From contig NC_079886.1 in assembly GCF_029227915.1 (NCBI RefSeq), forward strand, positions 1,054,001 through 1,118,000: a stretch of 64,000 nucleotides of DNA, given 5' to 3'. Positions within the stretch are counted from its first letter, which is position 1. Each line of letters starts with the position of its first letter. Both the position numbers and the translations under genes were made by a program. Shown here one piece after another: positions 14,175 to 28,349 of this stretch. This DNA comes from Hydractinia symbiolongicarpus (lineage: Eukaryota; Cnidaria; Hydrozoa; Anthoathecata; Hydractiniidae). A model generated the notes under the pieces. It had not been told where the DNA came from and ran no database searches. It saw nothing but the letters and a program-made list of their open reading frames with translations.

Positions 14175-16026
14175 GTTCGGGAAAGGAGTTTACTCCCTGG
14201 GTACTTTCTTTGTATACTTTTGATTATACGGGACGTTTCCGGGATTTACGGGAAATCGCGGATTTTCGTTTGCCGGCGAATAAACTTGTTTTATTTAGCG
14301 TCTCATCAAAAATGAAAAATTTTTTGAAAACTACAAGTCTCATGCGTTTTAGCGGTAAAAAGGTAATTTAAAATATCGTTCGGAAATAAGTTTACTCCCT
14401 GAGTACTTTCTTTGTATACTTTTGACTATACGGGCCGAGTACGGCATTTACGGGAAATCGCGGGTTTTTGTTAGCCGGCGATTAAACTTCTTTTATTCAG
14501 CATCTTCTCAAAAATGAAAACATTTTTGAAAACTACAAGTCTCATGCGTTTTAGTGGTGAAAAAATAATTTAAAAAATCGTTCTGAAAATGAGTTTATTC
14601 ACAGGGTACTTTCTTTGTATACATTTAACTATACGGGCCAAGCCAGGGATTTACGGGAAAAGCGGGTTTTCGGTTGTCGGCGATTAAACTGCTTTCATTC
14701 GGCGTCTCATCAAAAATGTAAACATTTTTGAATACTACAAGTCTCATTCGTTCTAGTGCTGCAGAAATAATTTGAAAAATCGTTCGGGAAATGAGTTTAC
14801 TCACAGGGTACTTTCTTTATATACATTCGACTATACGGGCCTAGCCCGGGATTTACGGGAAATCGCGGATTTTTGTTTGCCGGCGAATAAACTTGTTTTA
14901 TTTAGCGTCTCATCAAAAATGTAAACATTTTTGAAAACTACAAGTCTCATTCGTTCTAGTGCTGCAGAAATAATTTGAAAAATCGTTCGGGAAATGAGTT
15001 TACTCACAGGGTACTTTCTTTATATACATTCGACTATACGGGCCAAGCCCGGGATTTACGGGAAATCGCGGATTTTCGTTTGCTGGCGAATAAACTTGTT
15101 TTATTTAGCGTCTCATCAAAAATGAAAACATTTTTGAAAACTACAAGTGTCATGCGTTTTAGTGGTGAAAAAATAATTTAAAAAATCGTTCGGGAAATGA
15201 GTTTACTCCCTGGGTACTTTCTTTGTATAATTTTGACTATACGGGCCGAGTCCGAGATTTACGGGAAATCGCTGGTTTTCGTTTGCCGGCGATTAAACTT
15301 CTTTTATTCAGCGTCTCATCAAAAATGAAAACATTTTTGAAAACTACAAGTGTCATGCGTTTTAGTGGTGAAAAAATGATTTAAAAAATCGTTCGGGAAA
15401 TGAGTTTACTCCCTGGGTACTTTCTTTGTATACATTCAATTATACGGGCCAAGCCAGGGATTTACGGGAAAAGCAGGTTTTCGGTTGTCGTCGATTAAAC
15501 TGCCTTCATTCGGCGTTTCATCAAAAATGTAAACATTTTTGAATACTACAAGTCTCATTCGTTCTAGTGGTGGAGAAATAATTTGAAAAATCGTTCGGGA
15601 AATCAGTTTACTCCCTGGGTACTTTCTTTTATCCATTCGACTATACGGGCCAAGTTCGGGATTTAAAGGAAATCCCGGGTTTTCGTTTGCCAGCGATTAA
15701 ACTTCTTTTATTCAGCGTCTCATCAAAAATGAAAACATTTTTGAAAACTACAAGTCTCATGCGTTTTAGTGGTGAAAAAATAATTTAAAAAATCGTTTGG
15801 GATATGAGTTTATTCACAGGGTACTTTATTTGTATACATTCAACTATACGGGCCGAGCCAGGGATTTACGGGAAAAGCGGGTTTTCGGTTGTCGGCGATT
15901 AAACTGCTTTCATTCGGCGTCTCATCAAAAATGTAAACATTTTTGAATACTACAAGTCTCATTCGTTCTAGTGGTGCAGAAATAATTTGAAAAATCGTTC
16001 GGGAAATCAGTTTACTCCCTGGGTAC
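14175..16026 (+). repeat. 1.85-kb block, copy 2, ending at a deletion junction
   Basis: Duplicate of 8,100-9,952 at an offset of about 6,074 bp (30 monomers). It stops abruptly at 16,026-16,030, where ctgggtactttt is joined to aaaatttaaaaaatcg, so most of one monomer is missing. The sequence to the right belongs to the 807-bp tandem. Confidence 0.8.
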
Positions 16027-16039
16027 TTTTAAAATTTAA

Positions 16040-17653
16040 AAAATCGTTCTGAAAATGAGTTTATTCACAGGGTACTTTCTTTGTATACATTCTACTATAC
16101 GGGCCAAGCCAGGGATTTACGGGAAAAGCGGGTTTTCGGTTGTCGGCGATTAAACTGCTTTCATTCGGCGTCTCATCAAAAATGTAAACATTATTGAATA
16201 CTACAAGTCTCATTCGTTCTAGTGGTGCAGAAATAATTTGAAAAATCGTTCGGGAAATCAGTTTACTCCCTGGGTACTTTCTTTTATACATTCGACTATA
16301 CGGCCAAGTTTGGGATTTACAGGAAATCCCGGGTTTTCGTTTGCCAGCGATTAAACTTCTTTTATTCAGCGTCTCATCAAAAATGAAAACATTTTTGAAA
16401 ACTACAAGTCTAATGCGTTTTAGTGGTGAAAAGATAATTTAAAATATCGTTCGGAAATAAGTTTACTCCCTGAGTACTTTCTTTGTATACTTTTGACTAT
16501 ACGGGCCGAGTACGGCATTTACGGGAAATCGCGGGTTTTTGTTAGCCGGCGATTAAACTTCTTTTATTCAGCATCTTCTCAAAAATGAAAACATTTTTGA
16601 AAACTACAAGTCTCATGCGTTTTAGTGGTGAATAAATAATTTAAAAAATCGTTCTGAAAATGAGTTTATTCACAGGGTACTTTCTTTGTATACATTCAAC
16701 TATACGGGCCAAGCCAGGGATTTACGGGAAAAGCGGGTTTTCGGTTGTCGGCGATTAAACTGCTTTCATTCGGCGTCTCATCAAAAATGTAAACATTTTT
16801 GAATACTACAAGTCTCATTCGTTCTAGTGCTGCAGAAATAATTTGAAAAATCGTTCGGGAAATGAGTTTATTCACAGGGTACTTTCTTTGTATACATTCT
16901 ACTATACGGGCCAAGCCAGGGATTTACGGGAAAAGCGGGTTTTCGGTTGTCGGCGATTAAACTGCTTTCATTCGGCGTCTCATCAAAAATGTAAACATTT
17001 TTGAATACTACAAGTCTCATTCGTTCTAGTGGTGCAGAAATAATTTGAAAAATCGTTCGGGAAATCAGTTTACTCCCTGGGTACTTTCTTTTATACATTC
17101 GACTATACGGCCAAGTTTGGGATTTACAGGAAATCCCGGGTTTTCGTTTGCCAGCGATTAAACTTCTTTTATTCAGCGTCTCATCAAAAATGAAAACATT
17201 TTTGAAAACTACAAGTCTAATGCGTTTTAGTGGTGAAAAGATAATTTAAAATATCGTTCGGAAATAACTTTACTCCCTGAGTACTTTCTTTGTATACTTT
17301 TGACTATACGGGCCGAGTACGGCATTTACGGGAAATCGCGGGTTTTTGTTAGCCGGCGATTAAACTTCTTTTATTCAGCATCTTCTCAAAAATGAAAACA
17401 TTTTTGAAAACTACAAGTCTCATGCGTTTTAGTGGTGAATAAATAATTTAAAAAATCGTTCTGAAAATGAGTTTATTCACAGGGTACTTTCTTTGTATAC
17501 ATTCAACTATACGGGCCAAGCCAGGGATTTACGGGAAAAGCGGGTTTTCGGTTGTCGGCGATTAAACTGCTTTCATTCGGCGTCTCATCAAAAATGTAAA
17601 CATTTTTGAATACTACAAGTCTCATTCGTTCTAGTGCTGCAGAAATAATTTGA
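16040..17653 (+). repeat. 807-bp (4-mer) tandem repeat, two copies
   Basis: 16,040-16,846 and 16,847-17,653 are near-identical. Copy-specific markers repeat 807 bp apart: cattctactatacggg, ctatacggccaagtttgg (one g missing), agtctaatgcgtttt and gtgaataaataattt at about 16,629 and 17,436. The block has the a-b-c/d order seen throughout the interior. One obvious difference is atgtaaacattattg in copy 1 against atgtaaacatttttg in copy 2. Confidence 0.85.
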
Positions 17654-18480
17654 AAAATCGTTCGGGAAATGAGTTTACTCACAGGGTACTTTCTTTATAT
17701 ACATTCGACTATACGGGCCAAGCCCGGGATTTACGGGAAATGGCGGATTTTCGTTTGCTGGCGAATAAACTTGTTTTATTTAGCGTCTCATCAAAAATGA
17801 AAAATTTTTTTGAAAACTACAAGTCTCATGCGTTTTAGTGGTGAAAAAATAATTTAAAAAATCGTTCTGAAAATAAGTTTATTCACAGGGTACTTTCTTT
17901 GTATACATTCAACTATACGGGCCAAGCCAGGGATTTACGGGAAAAGCAGGTTTTCGGTAGTCGGCGATTAAACTGCTTTGATTCGGCGTCTCATCAAAAA
18001 TGTAAACATTTTTGAATACTACAAGTCTCATTCGTTCTAGTGGTGCAGAAATAATTTGAAAAATTGTTCGGGAAATCAGTTTACTCCCTGGGTACTTTCT
18101 TTTATACATTCCACTATACGGGCCAAGTTTGGGATTTACAGGAAATCCCGGGTTTTCCTTTGCCAGCGATTAAACTTCTTTTATTCAGCGTCTCATCAAA
18201 AATGAAAACATTTTTGAAAACTACAAGTCTCATGCGTTTTAGTGGTGAAAAGATAATTTAAAATATCGTTCGGAAATAAGTTTACTCCCTGAGTACTTTC
18301 TTTGTATACTTTTGACTATACGGGCCGAGTACGGCATTTACGGGAAATCGCGGGTTTTTGTTAGCCGGCGATTAAACTTCTTTTATTCAGCATCTTCTCA
18401 AAAATGAAAACATTTTTGAAAACTACAAGTCTCATGCGTTTTAGTGGTGAAAAAATAATTTAAAAAATCGTTGTGAAAAT
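17450..18480 (+). repeat. ~1-kb block recurring at 21,494-22,525 (offset 4,045)
   Basis: Markers shared at an offset of 4,045 bp (20 monomers): ggaaatggcggattttcg, gcaggttttcggtagtcgg, aaaattgttcgggaaatcag and cattccactatacgggcc. The last three also occur a third time near 22,589-22,790, because the target has an internal 606-bp tandem. Confidence 0.78.
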
Positions 18481-21400
18481 GAGTTTATTCACAGATTACT
18501 TTCTTTGTATACATTCAACTATACGGGCCAAGCCAGGGATTTACGGGAAAAGCGGGTTTTCGGTTGTCGGCGATTAAACTGCTTTCATTCGGCGTCTCAT
18601 CAAAAATGTAAACATTTTTGAATACTACAAGTCTCATTCGTTCTAGTGCTGCAGAAATAATTTGAAAAATCGTTCGGGAAATGAGTTTACTCACAGGGTA
18701 CTTTCTTTATATACATTCGACTATACGGGCCAAGCCCGGGATTTACGGGAAATCGCGGATTTTCGTTTGCCGGCGAATAAACTTGTTTTATTTAGCGTCT
18801 CATCGAAAATGAAAAATTTTTTGAAAACTACAAGTCTCATGCGTTTTAGTGGTGAAAAAATAATTTAAAAAATCGTTCTGAAAATGAGTTTATTCACAGG
18901 GTACTTTCTTTGTATACATTCAACTATACGGGCCAAGCCAGGGATTTACGGGAAAAGCGGGTTTTCGGTTGTCGGTGATTAAACTGCTTTCATTCGGCGT
19001 CTCATCAAAAATGTAAACATTTTTGAATACTACAAGTCTCATTCCTTCTAGTGGTGCAGAAATAATTTGAAAAATCGTTCGGGAAATCAGTTTACTCCCT
19101 GGGTACTTTCTTTTATACATTCGACTATACGGGCCAAGTTTGGGATTTACAGGAAATCCCGGGTTTTCGTTTGCCAGCGATTAAACTTCTTTTATTCAGC
19201 GTCTCATCAAAAATGAAAACATTTTTGAAAACTACAAGTCTCATGCGTTTTAGTGGTGAAAAGATAATTTAAAAAATCGTTTGGGAAAGGAGTTTACTCC
19301 CTGGGTACTTTCTTTGTATACTTTTGATTATACGGGACGTTTCCGGGATTTACGGGAAATCGCGGATTTTCGTTTGCCGGCGAATAAACTTGTTTTATTT
19401 AGCGTCTCATCAAAAATGAAAATTTTTTTGAAAACTACAAGTCTCATGCGTTTTAGTGGTGAAAAAGTAATTTAAAAAATCGTTCTAAAAATGAGTTTAT
19501 TCACAGGGTACTTTCTTTGTATACATTCAACTATACGGGCCAAGCCAGGGATTTACGGGAAAAGCGGGTTTTCGGTTGTCGGCGATTAAACTGCTTTCAT
19601 TCGGCGTCTCATCAAAAATGTAAACATTTTTAATTACTACAAGTCTCATTCGTTCTAGTGCTGCAGAAATAATTTGAAAAATCGTTCGGGAAATGAGTTT
19701 ACTCACAGGGTACTTTCTTTATATACATTCGACTATACGGGCCAAGCCCGGGATTTACGGGAAAAGCGGGTTTTCGGTTAGCGGCGATTAAACTGCTTTC
19801 ATTCGGCGTCTCATCAAAAATGTAAACATTTTTGAATAATACAAGTCTCATTCGTTCTAGTGGTGGAGAAATAATTTGAAAAATCGTTCGGAAATCAGTT
19901 TACTCCCTGGGTACTTTCTTTTATACATTCGACTATACGGGCCAAGTTCGGGATTTACAGGAAATCCCGGGTTTACGTTTGCCAGCAATTAAACTTCTTT
20001 TATTCAGCGTCTCATCAAAAATGAAAACATTTTTGAAAACTACAAGTCTCATGCGTTTTAGTGGTGAAAAGATAATTTAAAAAATCGTTCGAGAAAGGAG
20101 TTTACTCCCTGGGTACTTTCTTTGTATACTTTTGATTATACGGGACGTTACCGGGACTTACGGGAAATCGCGGATTTTCGTTTGCTGGCGAATAAACTTG
20201 TTTTATTTAGCGTCTCATCAAAAATGAAAAATTTTTTGAAAACTACAAGTCTCATGCGTTTTAGTGGTGAAAAAATAATTTAAAAAATCGTTCTGAAAAT
20301 GAGTTTATTCACAGGGTACTTTCTTTGTATACATTCAACTATACGGGCCAAGCCAGGGATTTACGGGAAAAGCGGGTTTTCGGTTGTCGGCGATTAAACT
20401 GCTTTCATTCGGCGTCTCATCAAAAATGTAAACATTTTTGAATACTACAAGTCTCATTCGTTATAGTGGTGCAGAAATAATTTGAAAAATCGTTCGGGAA
20501 ATCAGTTTACACCCTGGGTACTTTCTTTTATACATTCGACTATACGGGCCAAGTTCGGGTATTACAGGAAATCCCGGGTTTTCGTTTGCCAGCGATTAAA
20601 CTTCTTTTATTCAGCGTCTCATCAAAAATGAAAACATTTTTGAAAACTACAAGTCTCATGCGTTTTAGTGGTGAAAAGATAATTTAAAAAATCGTTCGGG
20701 AAAGGAGTTTACTCCCTGGGTACTTTCTTTGTATACTTTTGATTATACGGGACGTTTCCGGGATTTACGGGAAATCGCGGATTTTCGTTTGCCGGCGAAT
20801 AAACTTGTTTTATTTAGCGTCTCATCAAAAATGAAAAAATTTTTGAAAACTACAAGTCTCATGCGTTTTAGTAGTGAAAAAATAATTTAAAAAATCGTTC
20901 TGAAAATGAGTTTATTCACAGGGTACTTTTTTTGTATCCATTCAACTGTACGGTCCAAGCCAGGGATTTACGGGAAAAGCGGGTTTTCGGTTGTCGGCGA
21001 TTAAACTGCTTTCATTCGGCGTCTCATCAAAAATGTAAACATTTTTGAATACTACAAGTCTCATTCGTTCTAGTGGTGCAGAAATAATTTGAAAAATCGT
21101 TCGGGAAATCAGTTTACTCCCTGGGTACTTTCTTTTATATATTCGACTATACGGGCCAAGTTTGGGATTTACAGGAAATCCCGGGTTTTCGTTTGCCAGC
21201 GATTAAACTTCTTTTATTCAGCGTCTCATCAAAAATGAAAACATTTTTGAAAACTACAAGTCTAATGCATTTTAGTGGTAAAAAGATAATTTAAAATATC
21301 GTTCGGAAATAAGTTTACTCCCTGAGTACTTTCTTTGTATACTTTTGACTATACGGGCCGAGTACGGCATTTACGGGAAATCGCGGGTTTTTGTTAGCCG

Positions 21401-22019
21401 GCGATTAAACTTCTTTTATTCAGCATCTTCTCAAAAATGAAAACATTTTTGAAAACTACAAGTCTCATGCGTTTTAGTGGTGAAAAAATAATTTAAAAAA
21501 TCGTTCTGAAAATGAATTTATTTACAGGGTACTTTCTTTGTATACATTCAACTATACGGGCCAAGCCAGGGATTTACGGAAAAAGCGGGTTTTCGGTTGT
21601 CGGCGATTAAACTGCTTTCATTCGGCGTCTCATCAAAAATGTAAACATTTTTGAATACTACAAGTCTCATTCGTTCTAGTGCTGCAGAAATAAATTGAAA
21701 AATCGTTCGGGAAATGAGTTTACTCACAGGGTACTTTCTTTATATACATTCGACTATACGGGCCAAGCCCGGGATTTACGGGAAATGGCGGATTTTCGTT
21801 TGCTGGCGAATAAACTTGTTTTATTTAGCGTCTCATCAAAAATGAAAAATTTTTTGAAAACTACAAGTCTCATGCGTTTTAGTGGTGAAAAAATAATTTA
21901 AAAAATCGTTCTGAAAATGAGTTTATTCACAGGGTACTTTCTTTGTATACATTCAACTATACGGGCCAAGCCAGGGATTTACGGGAAAAGCAGGTTTTCG
22001 GTAGTCGGCGATTAAACTG

Positions 22020-23230
22020 CTTTAATTCGGCGTCTCATCAAAAATGTAAACATTTTTGAATACTACAAGTCTCATTCGTTCTAGTGGTGCAGAAATAATT
22101 TGAAAAATTGTTCGGGAAATCAGTTTACTCCCTGGGTACTTTCTTTTATACATTCCACTATACGGGCCAAGTTTGGGATTTACAGGAAATCCCGGGTTTT
22201 CGTTTGCCAGCGATTAAACTTCTTTTATTCAGCGTCTCATCAAAAATGAAAACATTTTTGAAAACTACAAGTCTCATGCGTTTTAGTGGTGAAAAGATAA
22301 TTTAAAATATCGTTCGGAAATAAGTTTACTCCCTGAGTACTTTCTTTGTATACTTTTGACTATACGGGCCGAGTACGGCATTTACGGGAAATCGCGGGAT
22401 TTTGTTAGCCGGCGATTAAACTTCTTTTATTCAGCATCTTCTCAAAAATGAAAACATTTTTGAAAACTACAAGTCTCATGCGTTTTAGTGGTGAAAAAAT
22501 AATTTAAAAAATCGTTCTGAAAATGAGTTTATTCACAGGGTACTTTCTTTGTATACATTCAACTATACGGGCCAAGCCAGGGATTTACGGGAAAAGCAGG
22601 TTTTCGGTAGTCGGCGATTAAACTGCTTTGATTCGGCGTCTCATCAAAAATGTAAACATTTTTGAATACTACAAGTCTCATTCGTTCTAGTGGTGCAGAA
22701 ATAATTTGAAAAATTGTTCGGGAAATCAGTTTACTCCCTGGGTACTTTCTTTTATACATTCCACTATACGGGCCAAGTTTGGGATTTACAGGAAATCCCG
22801 GGTTTTCGTTTGCCAGCGATTAAACTTCTTTTATTCAGCGTCTCATCAAAAATGAAAACATTTTTGAAAACTACAAGTCTCATGCGTTTTAGTGGTGAAA
22901 AGATAATTTAAAATATCGTTCGGAAATAAGTTTACTCCCTGAGTACTTTCTTTGTATACTTTTGACTATACGGGCCGAGTACGGCTTTACGGTAAATGGC
23001 GGATTTTTGTTTGCTGGCGAATAAACTTGTTTTATTTAGCGTCTCATCAAAAATGAAAAATTTTTTGAAAACTACAAGTCTCATGCGTTTTAGTGGTGAA
23101 AAAATAATTTAAAAAATCGTTCTGAAAATGAGTTTATTCACAGGGTACTTTCTTTGTATACATTCAACTATACGGGCCAAGCCAGGGATTTACGGGAAAA
23201 GCAGGTTTTCGGTAGTCGGCGATTAAACTG
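22020..23230 (+). repeat. 606-bp (3-mer) tandem repeat
   Basis: The three-monomer run carrying ggtagtcggcgatt, aaaattgttcggg and cattccactatacgg appears twice, 606 bp apart (for example 22,108 and 22,714). A third, incomplete turn follows: at about 22,985 the sequence gtacggctttacgg lacks bases found in other type d monomers, and at about 23,209 ggtagtcggcg appears again. Order b-c-d is not kept, so this end looks rearranged. Confidence 0.7.
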
Positions 23231-24879
23231 CTTTCATTCGGCGTCTCATCAAAAATGTAAACATTTTTGAATACTACAAGTCTCATTCGTTCTAGTGCTG
23301 CAGAAATAATTTGAAAAATCGTTCGGGAAATGAGTTTACTCACAGGGTACTTTCTTTATATACATTCGACTATACGGGCCAAGCCCGGGATTTACAGGAA
23401 ATCCCGGGTTTTCGTTTGCCAGCGATTAAACTTCTTTTATTCAGCGTCTCATCAAAAATGAAAACATTTTTGAAAACTACAAGTCTCATGAGTTTTAGTG
23501 GTGAAAAGATAATTTAAAATATCGTTCGGAAATAAGTTTACTCCCTGAGTACTTTCTTTGTATACTTTTGACTATACGGGCCGAGTACGGCATTTACGGG
23601 AAATCGCAGGTTTTTGTTAGCCGGCGATTAAACTTCTTTTATTCAGCATCTTCTCAAAAATGAAAACATTTTTGAAAAATACAAGTCTCATGCGTTTTAG
23701 TGGTGAAAAAATAATTTAAAAAATCGTTCTGAAAATGAATTTATTTACAGGGTACTTTCTTTGTATACATTCAACTATACGGGCCAAGCCAGGGATTTAC
23801 GGGAAAAGCGGGTTTTCGGTTGTCGGCGATTAAACTGCTTTCATTCGGCGTCTCATCAAAAATGTAAACATTTTTGAATACTACAAGTCTCATTCGTTCT
23901 AGTGCTGCAGAAATAAATTGAAAAATCGTTCGGGAAATGAGTTTACTCACAGGGTACTTTCTTTATATACATTCGACTATACGGGCTAAGCCCGGGATTT
24001 ACGGAAAATCGCGGATTTTCGTTTGCCGGTGAATAAACTTGCTTTATTTAGCGTCTCATCAAAAATGTAAACATTTTTGAAAACTACAAGTCTCATTCGT
24101 TCTAGTGCTGCAGAAATAATTTGAAAAATCGTTCGGGAAATGAGTTTACTCACAGGGTACTTTCTTTATATACATTCGATTATACGGGCCAAGCCCGGGA
24201 TTTACGGGTAATCGCGGATTTTCGTTTGCCGGCGAATAAACTTGTTTTATTTAGCGTCTCATCAAAAATGAAAAATTTTTTGAAAACTACAAGTGTCATG
24301 CGTTTTAGTGGTGAAAAAATAATTTAAAAAATCGTTCTGAAAATGAGTTTATTCACAGGGTACTTTCTTTGTATACATTCAACTATACGGGCCAAGCCAG
24401 GGATTTACGGGAAAAGCGGGTTTTCGGTTGTCGGCGATTAAACTGCTTTCATTCGGCGTCTCATCAAAAATGTAAACATTTTTGAATACTACAAGTCTCA
24501 TTCGTTATAGTGGTGCAGAAGTAATTTGAAAAATCGTTCGGGAAATCAGTTTACACCCTGGGTACTTTCTTTTATACATTCGACTATACGGGCCAAGTTC
24601 GGGATTTACAGGAAATCCCGGGTTTTCGTTTGCCAGCGATTAAACTTCTTTTATTCAGCGTCTCATCAAAAATGAAAACATTTTTGAAAACTACAAGTCT
24701 CATGCGTTTTAGTGGTGAAAAGGTAATTTAAAAAATCGTTCGGGAAAGGAGTTTACTCCCTGGGTACTTTCTTTGTATACTTTTGATTATACGGGACGTT
24801 TCCGGGATTTACAGGAAATCCCGGGTTTTCGTTTGCCGGCGAATAAACTTGTTTTATTTAGCGTCTCATCACAAATGAA

Positions 24880-25535
24880 AAATTTTTTGAAAACTACAAG
24901 TCTCATGCGTTTTAGTGGTGAAAAAATAATTTAAAAAATCGTTCTGAAAATGAGTTTATTCACAGGGTACTTTTTTTGTATACATTCAACTATACGGGCC
25001 AAGCCAGGGATTTACGGGAAAAGCGGGTTTTCGGTTGTCGGCGATTAAACTGCTTTCATTCGGCGTCTCATCAAAAATGTAAACATTTTTAATTACTACA
25101 AGTCTCATTCGTTCTAGTGCTGCAGAAGTAATTTGAAAAATCGTTCGGGAAATGAGTTTACTCACAGGGTACTTTCTTTATATACATTCGACTATACGGG
25201 CCAAGCCCGGGATTTACGGGAAAAGCGGGTTTTCGGTTATCGGCGATTAAACTGCTTTCATTCGGCGTCTCATCAAAAATGTAAACATTTTTGAATAATA
25301 CAAGTCTCATTCGTTCTAGTGGTGGAGAAATAATTTGAAAAATCGTTCGGAAATCAGTTTACTCCCTGGGTACTTTCTTTTATACATTCGACTATACGGG
25401 CCAAGTTCGGGATTTACAGGAAATCCCGGGTTTTCGTTTGCCAGCGATTAAACTTCTTTTATTCAGCGTCTCATCAAAAATGAAAACATTTTTGAAAACT
25501 ACAAGTCTCATGCGTTTTAGTGGTTAAAAGATAAT
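24880..25535 (+). repeat. Duplicate of about 19,421-20,076 (offset 5,459)
   Basis: Shared rare markers at the same offset are acatttttaattactac, acatttttgaataatac, tagtggtggagaaataatt and cgttcggaaatcagtt (one g shorter than usual). The offset equals 27 monomers. Confidence 0.7.
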
Positions 25536-28349
25536 TTAAAAAAACGTTCGGGAAAGGAGTTTACTCCCTGGGTACTTTCTTTTATACATTCGACTATACG
25601 GGCCAAGTTCGGGATTTACAGGAAATCACGGGTTTTCGTTTGCCAGCGATTAAACTTCTTTTATTCAGCGTCTCATCAAAAATGAAAACATATTTGAAAA
25701 CTACAAGTCTCATGCGTTTTAGTGGTGAAAAGATAATTTAAAAAATCGTTCGGGAAAGGAGTTTACTCCCTGGGTACTTTCTTTGTATACTTTTGATTAT
25801 ACGGGACGTTTCCGGGATTTACGGGAAATCGCGGATTTTCGTTTGCCGGCGAATAAACTTGTTTTATTTAGCGTCTCATCAAAAATGAAAAAATTTTTGA
25901 AAACTACAAGTCTCATGCGTTTTAGTGGTGAAAAAATAATTTAAAAAATCGTTCTGAAAATGAGTTTATTCACAGGGTACTTTTTTTGTATACATTCAAC
26001 TATACGGGCCAAGCCGGGGATTTACGGGAAAAGCGGGTTTTCGGTTGTCGGCGATTAAACTGCTTTCATTCAGTGTCTCATCAAAAATGTAAACATCTTT
26101 GAATACTACAAGTCTCATTCGTTCTAGTCCTGCAGAAATAATTTGAAAAATCGGTCGGGAAATGAGTTTACTCACAGGGTACTTTCTTTATATACATTCG
26201 ACTATACGGGCCAAACCCGGGATTTACGGGAAAAGCGGGTTTTCGGTTGTCGGCGATTAAACTGCTTTCATTCGGCGTCTCATCAAAAATGTAAACATAT
26301 TTGAATACTACAAGTCTCATTTGTTCTAGTGGTGCAGAAATAATTTGAAAAATCGTTCGGGAAATCAGTTTACTCCCTGGGTACTTTCTTTTATACATTC
26401 GACTATACGGGCCAAGTTCGGGATTAACGGGAAATCGCGGATTTTCGTTTGCCGGCGAATAAACTTGTTTTATTTAGCGTCTCATCAAAAATGAAAAAAT
26501 TTTTGAAAACTACAAGTCTCATGCGTTTTAGTGGTGAAAAAATAATTTAAAAAATCGTTCTGAAAATGAGTTTACTCACAGGGTACTTTCTTTTATACAT
26601 TCGACTATACGGGCCAAGCCCGGGATTTACGGGAAAAGCGGGTTTTCGGTTGTCGGCGATTAAACTGCTTTCATTCGGCGACTCATCAAAAATGTAAACA
26701 TTTTTGAATACAACAAGTCTCATTCGTTATAGTGGTGCAGAAATAATTTGAAAAATCGTTCGGGAAATCAGTTTACACCCTGGGTACTTTCTTTTATACA
26801 TTCGACTATACGGGCCAAGTTCGGGATTTACAGGAAATCACGGGTTTTCGTTTGCCAGCGATTAAACTTCTTTTATTCAGCGTCTCATCAAAAATGAAAA
26901 CATATTTGAAAACTACAAGTCTCATGCGTTTTAGTGGTGAAAAGATAATTTAAAAAATCGTTCGGGAAAGGAGTTTACTCCCTGGGTACTTTCTTTGTAT
27001 ACTTTTGATTATACGGGACGTTTCCGGGATTTACGGGAAATCGCGGATTTTCGTTTGCCGGCGAATAAACTTGTTTTATTTAGCGTCTCATCAAAAATGA
27101 AAAAATTTTTGAAAACTACAAGTCTCATGCGTTTTAGTGGTGAAAAAATAATTTAAAAAATCGTTCTGAAAATGAGTTTATTCACAGGGTACTTTTTTTG
27201 TATACATTCAACTATACGGGCCAAGCCAGGGATTTACGGGAAAAGCGGGTTTTCGGTTGTCGGCGATTAAACTGCTTTCTTTCGGCGTCTCATCAAAAAT
27301 GTAAACATTTTTGAATACTACAAGTCTCATTCGTTCTAGTGCTGCAGAAATAATTTGAAAAATCGGTCGGGAAATGAGTTTACTCACAGGGTACTTTCTT
27401 TATATACATTCGACTATACGGGCCAAGCCCGGGATTTACGGGAAAAGCGGGTTTTCGGTTGTCGGCGATTAAACTGCTTTCATTCGGCGTCTCATCAAAA
27501 ATGAAAAATTTTTTGGAAACTACAAATCTCATGCGTTTTAGTGGTGAAAAAATAATTTAAAAAATAGTTCTGAAAATGAGTTTACTCACATGGTACTTTC
27601 TTTGTATACATTCGACTATAGGGGCCAAGCCCGGGATTTACAGGAAATCGCAGGTTTTCGTTTGCCGGCGATTAAACTTCTTTTATTTAGCGTCTCATCA
27701 AAAATGAAATCATTTTTAAAAACTGCAAGTCTCATGCGTTTTAGTGGTGAAAAGATAATTTAAAAAATCGTTCGGGAAAGGAGTTTACTCCTTGAGTACT
27801 TTCTTTGTATACTTTTGACTATACGGGCCGAGTACCGGATTTACAAAAAATCGCGGGTTTTCGTTTGCCGGCGATTAAACTTCTTAAATTCAGCGTCTTA
27901 TCAAAAATGAAAACATTTTTGATAACTACAAGTCTCATGCGTTTTAGTGGTGAAAAAATAATTTAAAAAATCGTTCTGAAAATGAGTTTACTCACATGGT
28001 ACTTTCTTTGTATACATTCGACTATAGGGGCCAAGCCCGGGATTTACAGGAAATCGCAGGTTTTCGTTTGCCGGCGATTAAACTTCTTTTATTTAGCGTC
28101 TCATCAAAAATGAAATCATTTTTAAAAACTGCAAGTCTCATGCGTTTTAGTGGTGAAAAAATAATTTAAAAAATCGTTCGGGAAATGAGTTTACTCCTTG
28201 AGTACTTTCTTTGTATACTTTTGACTATACGGGCCGAGTACCGGATTTACAAAAAACCGCGGGTTTTCGTTTGCCGGCGATTAAACTTCTTAAATTCAGC
28301 CTCTTATCAAAAATGAAAACATTTTTGAAAACTACAAGTCTCATGCGTT

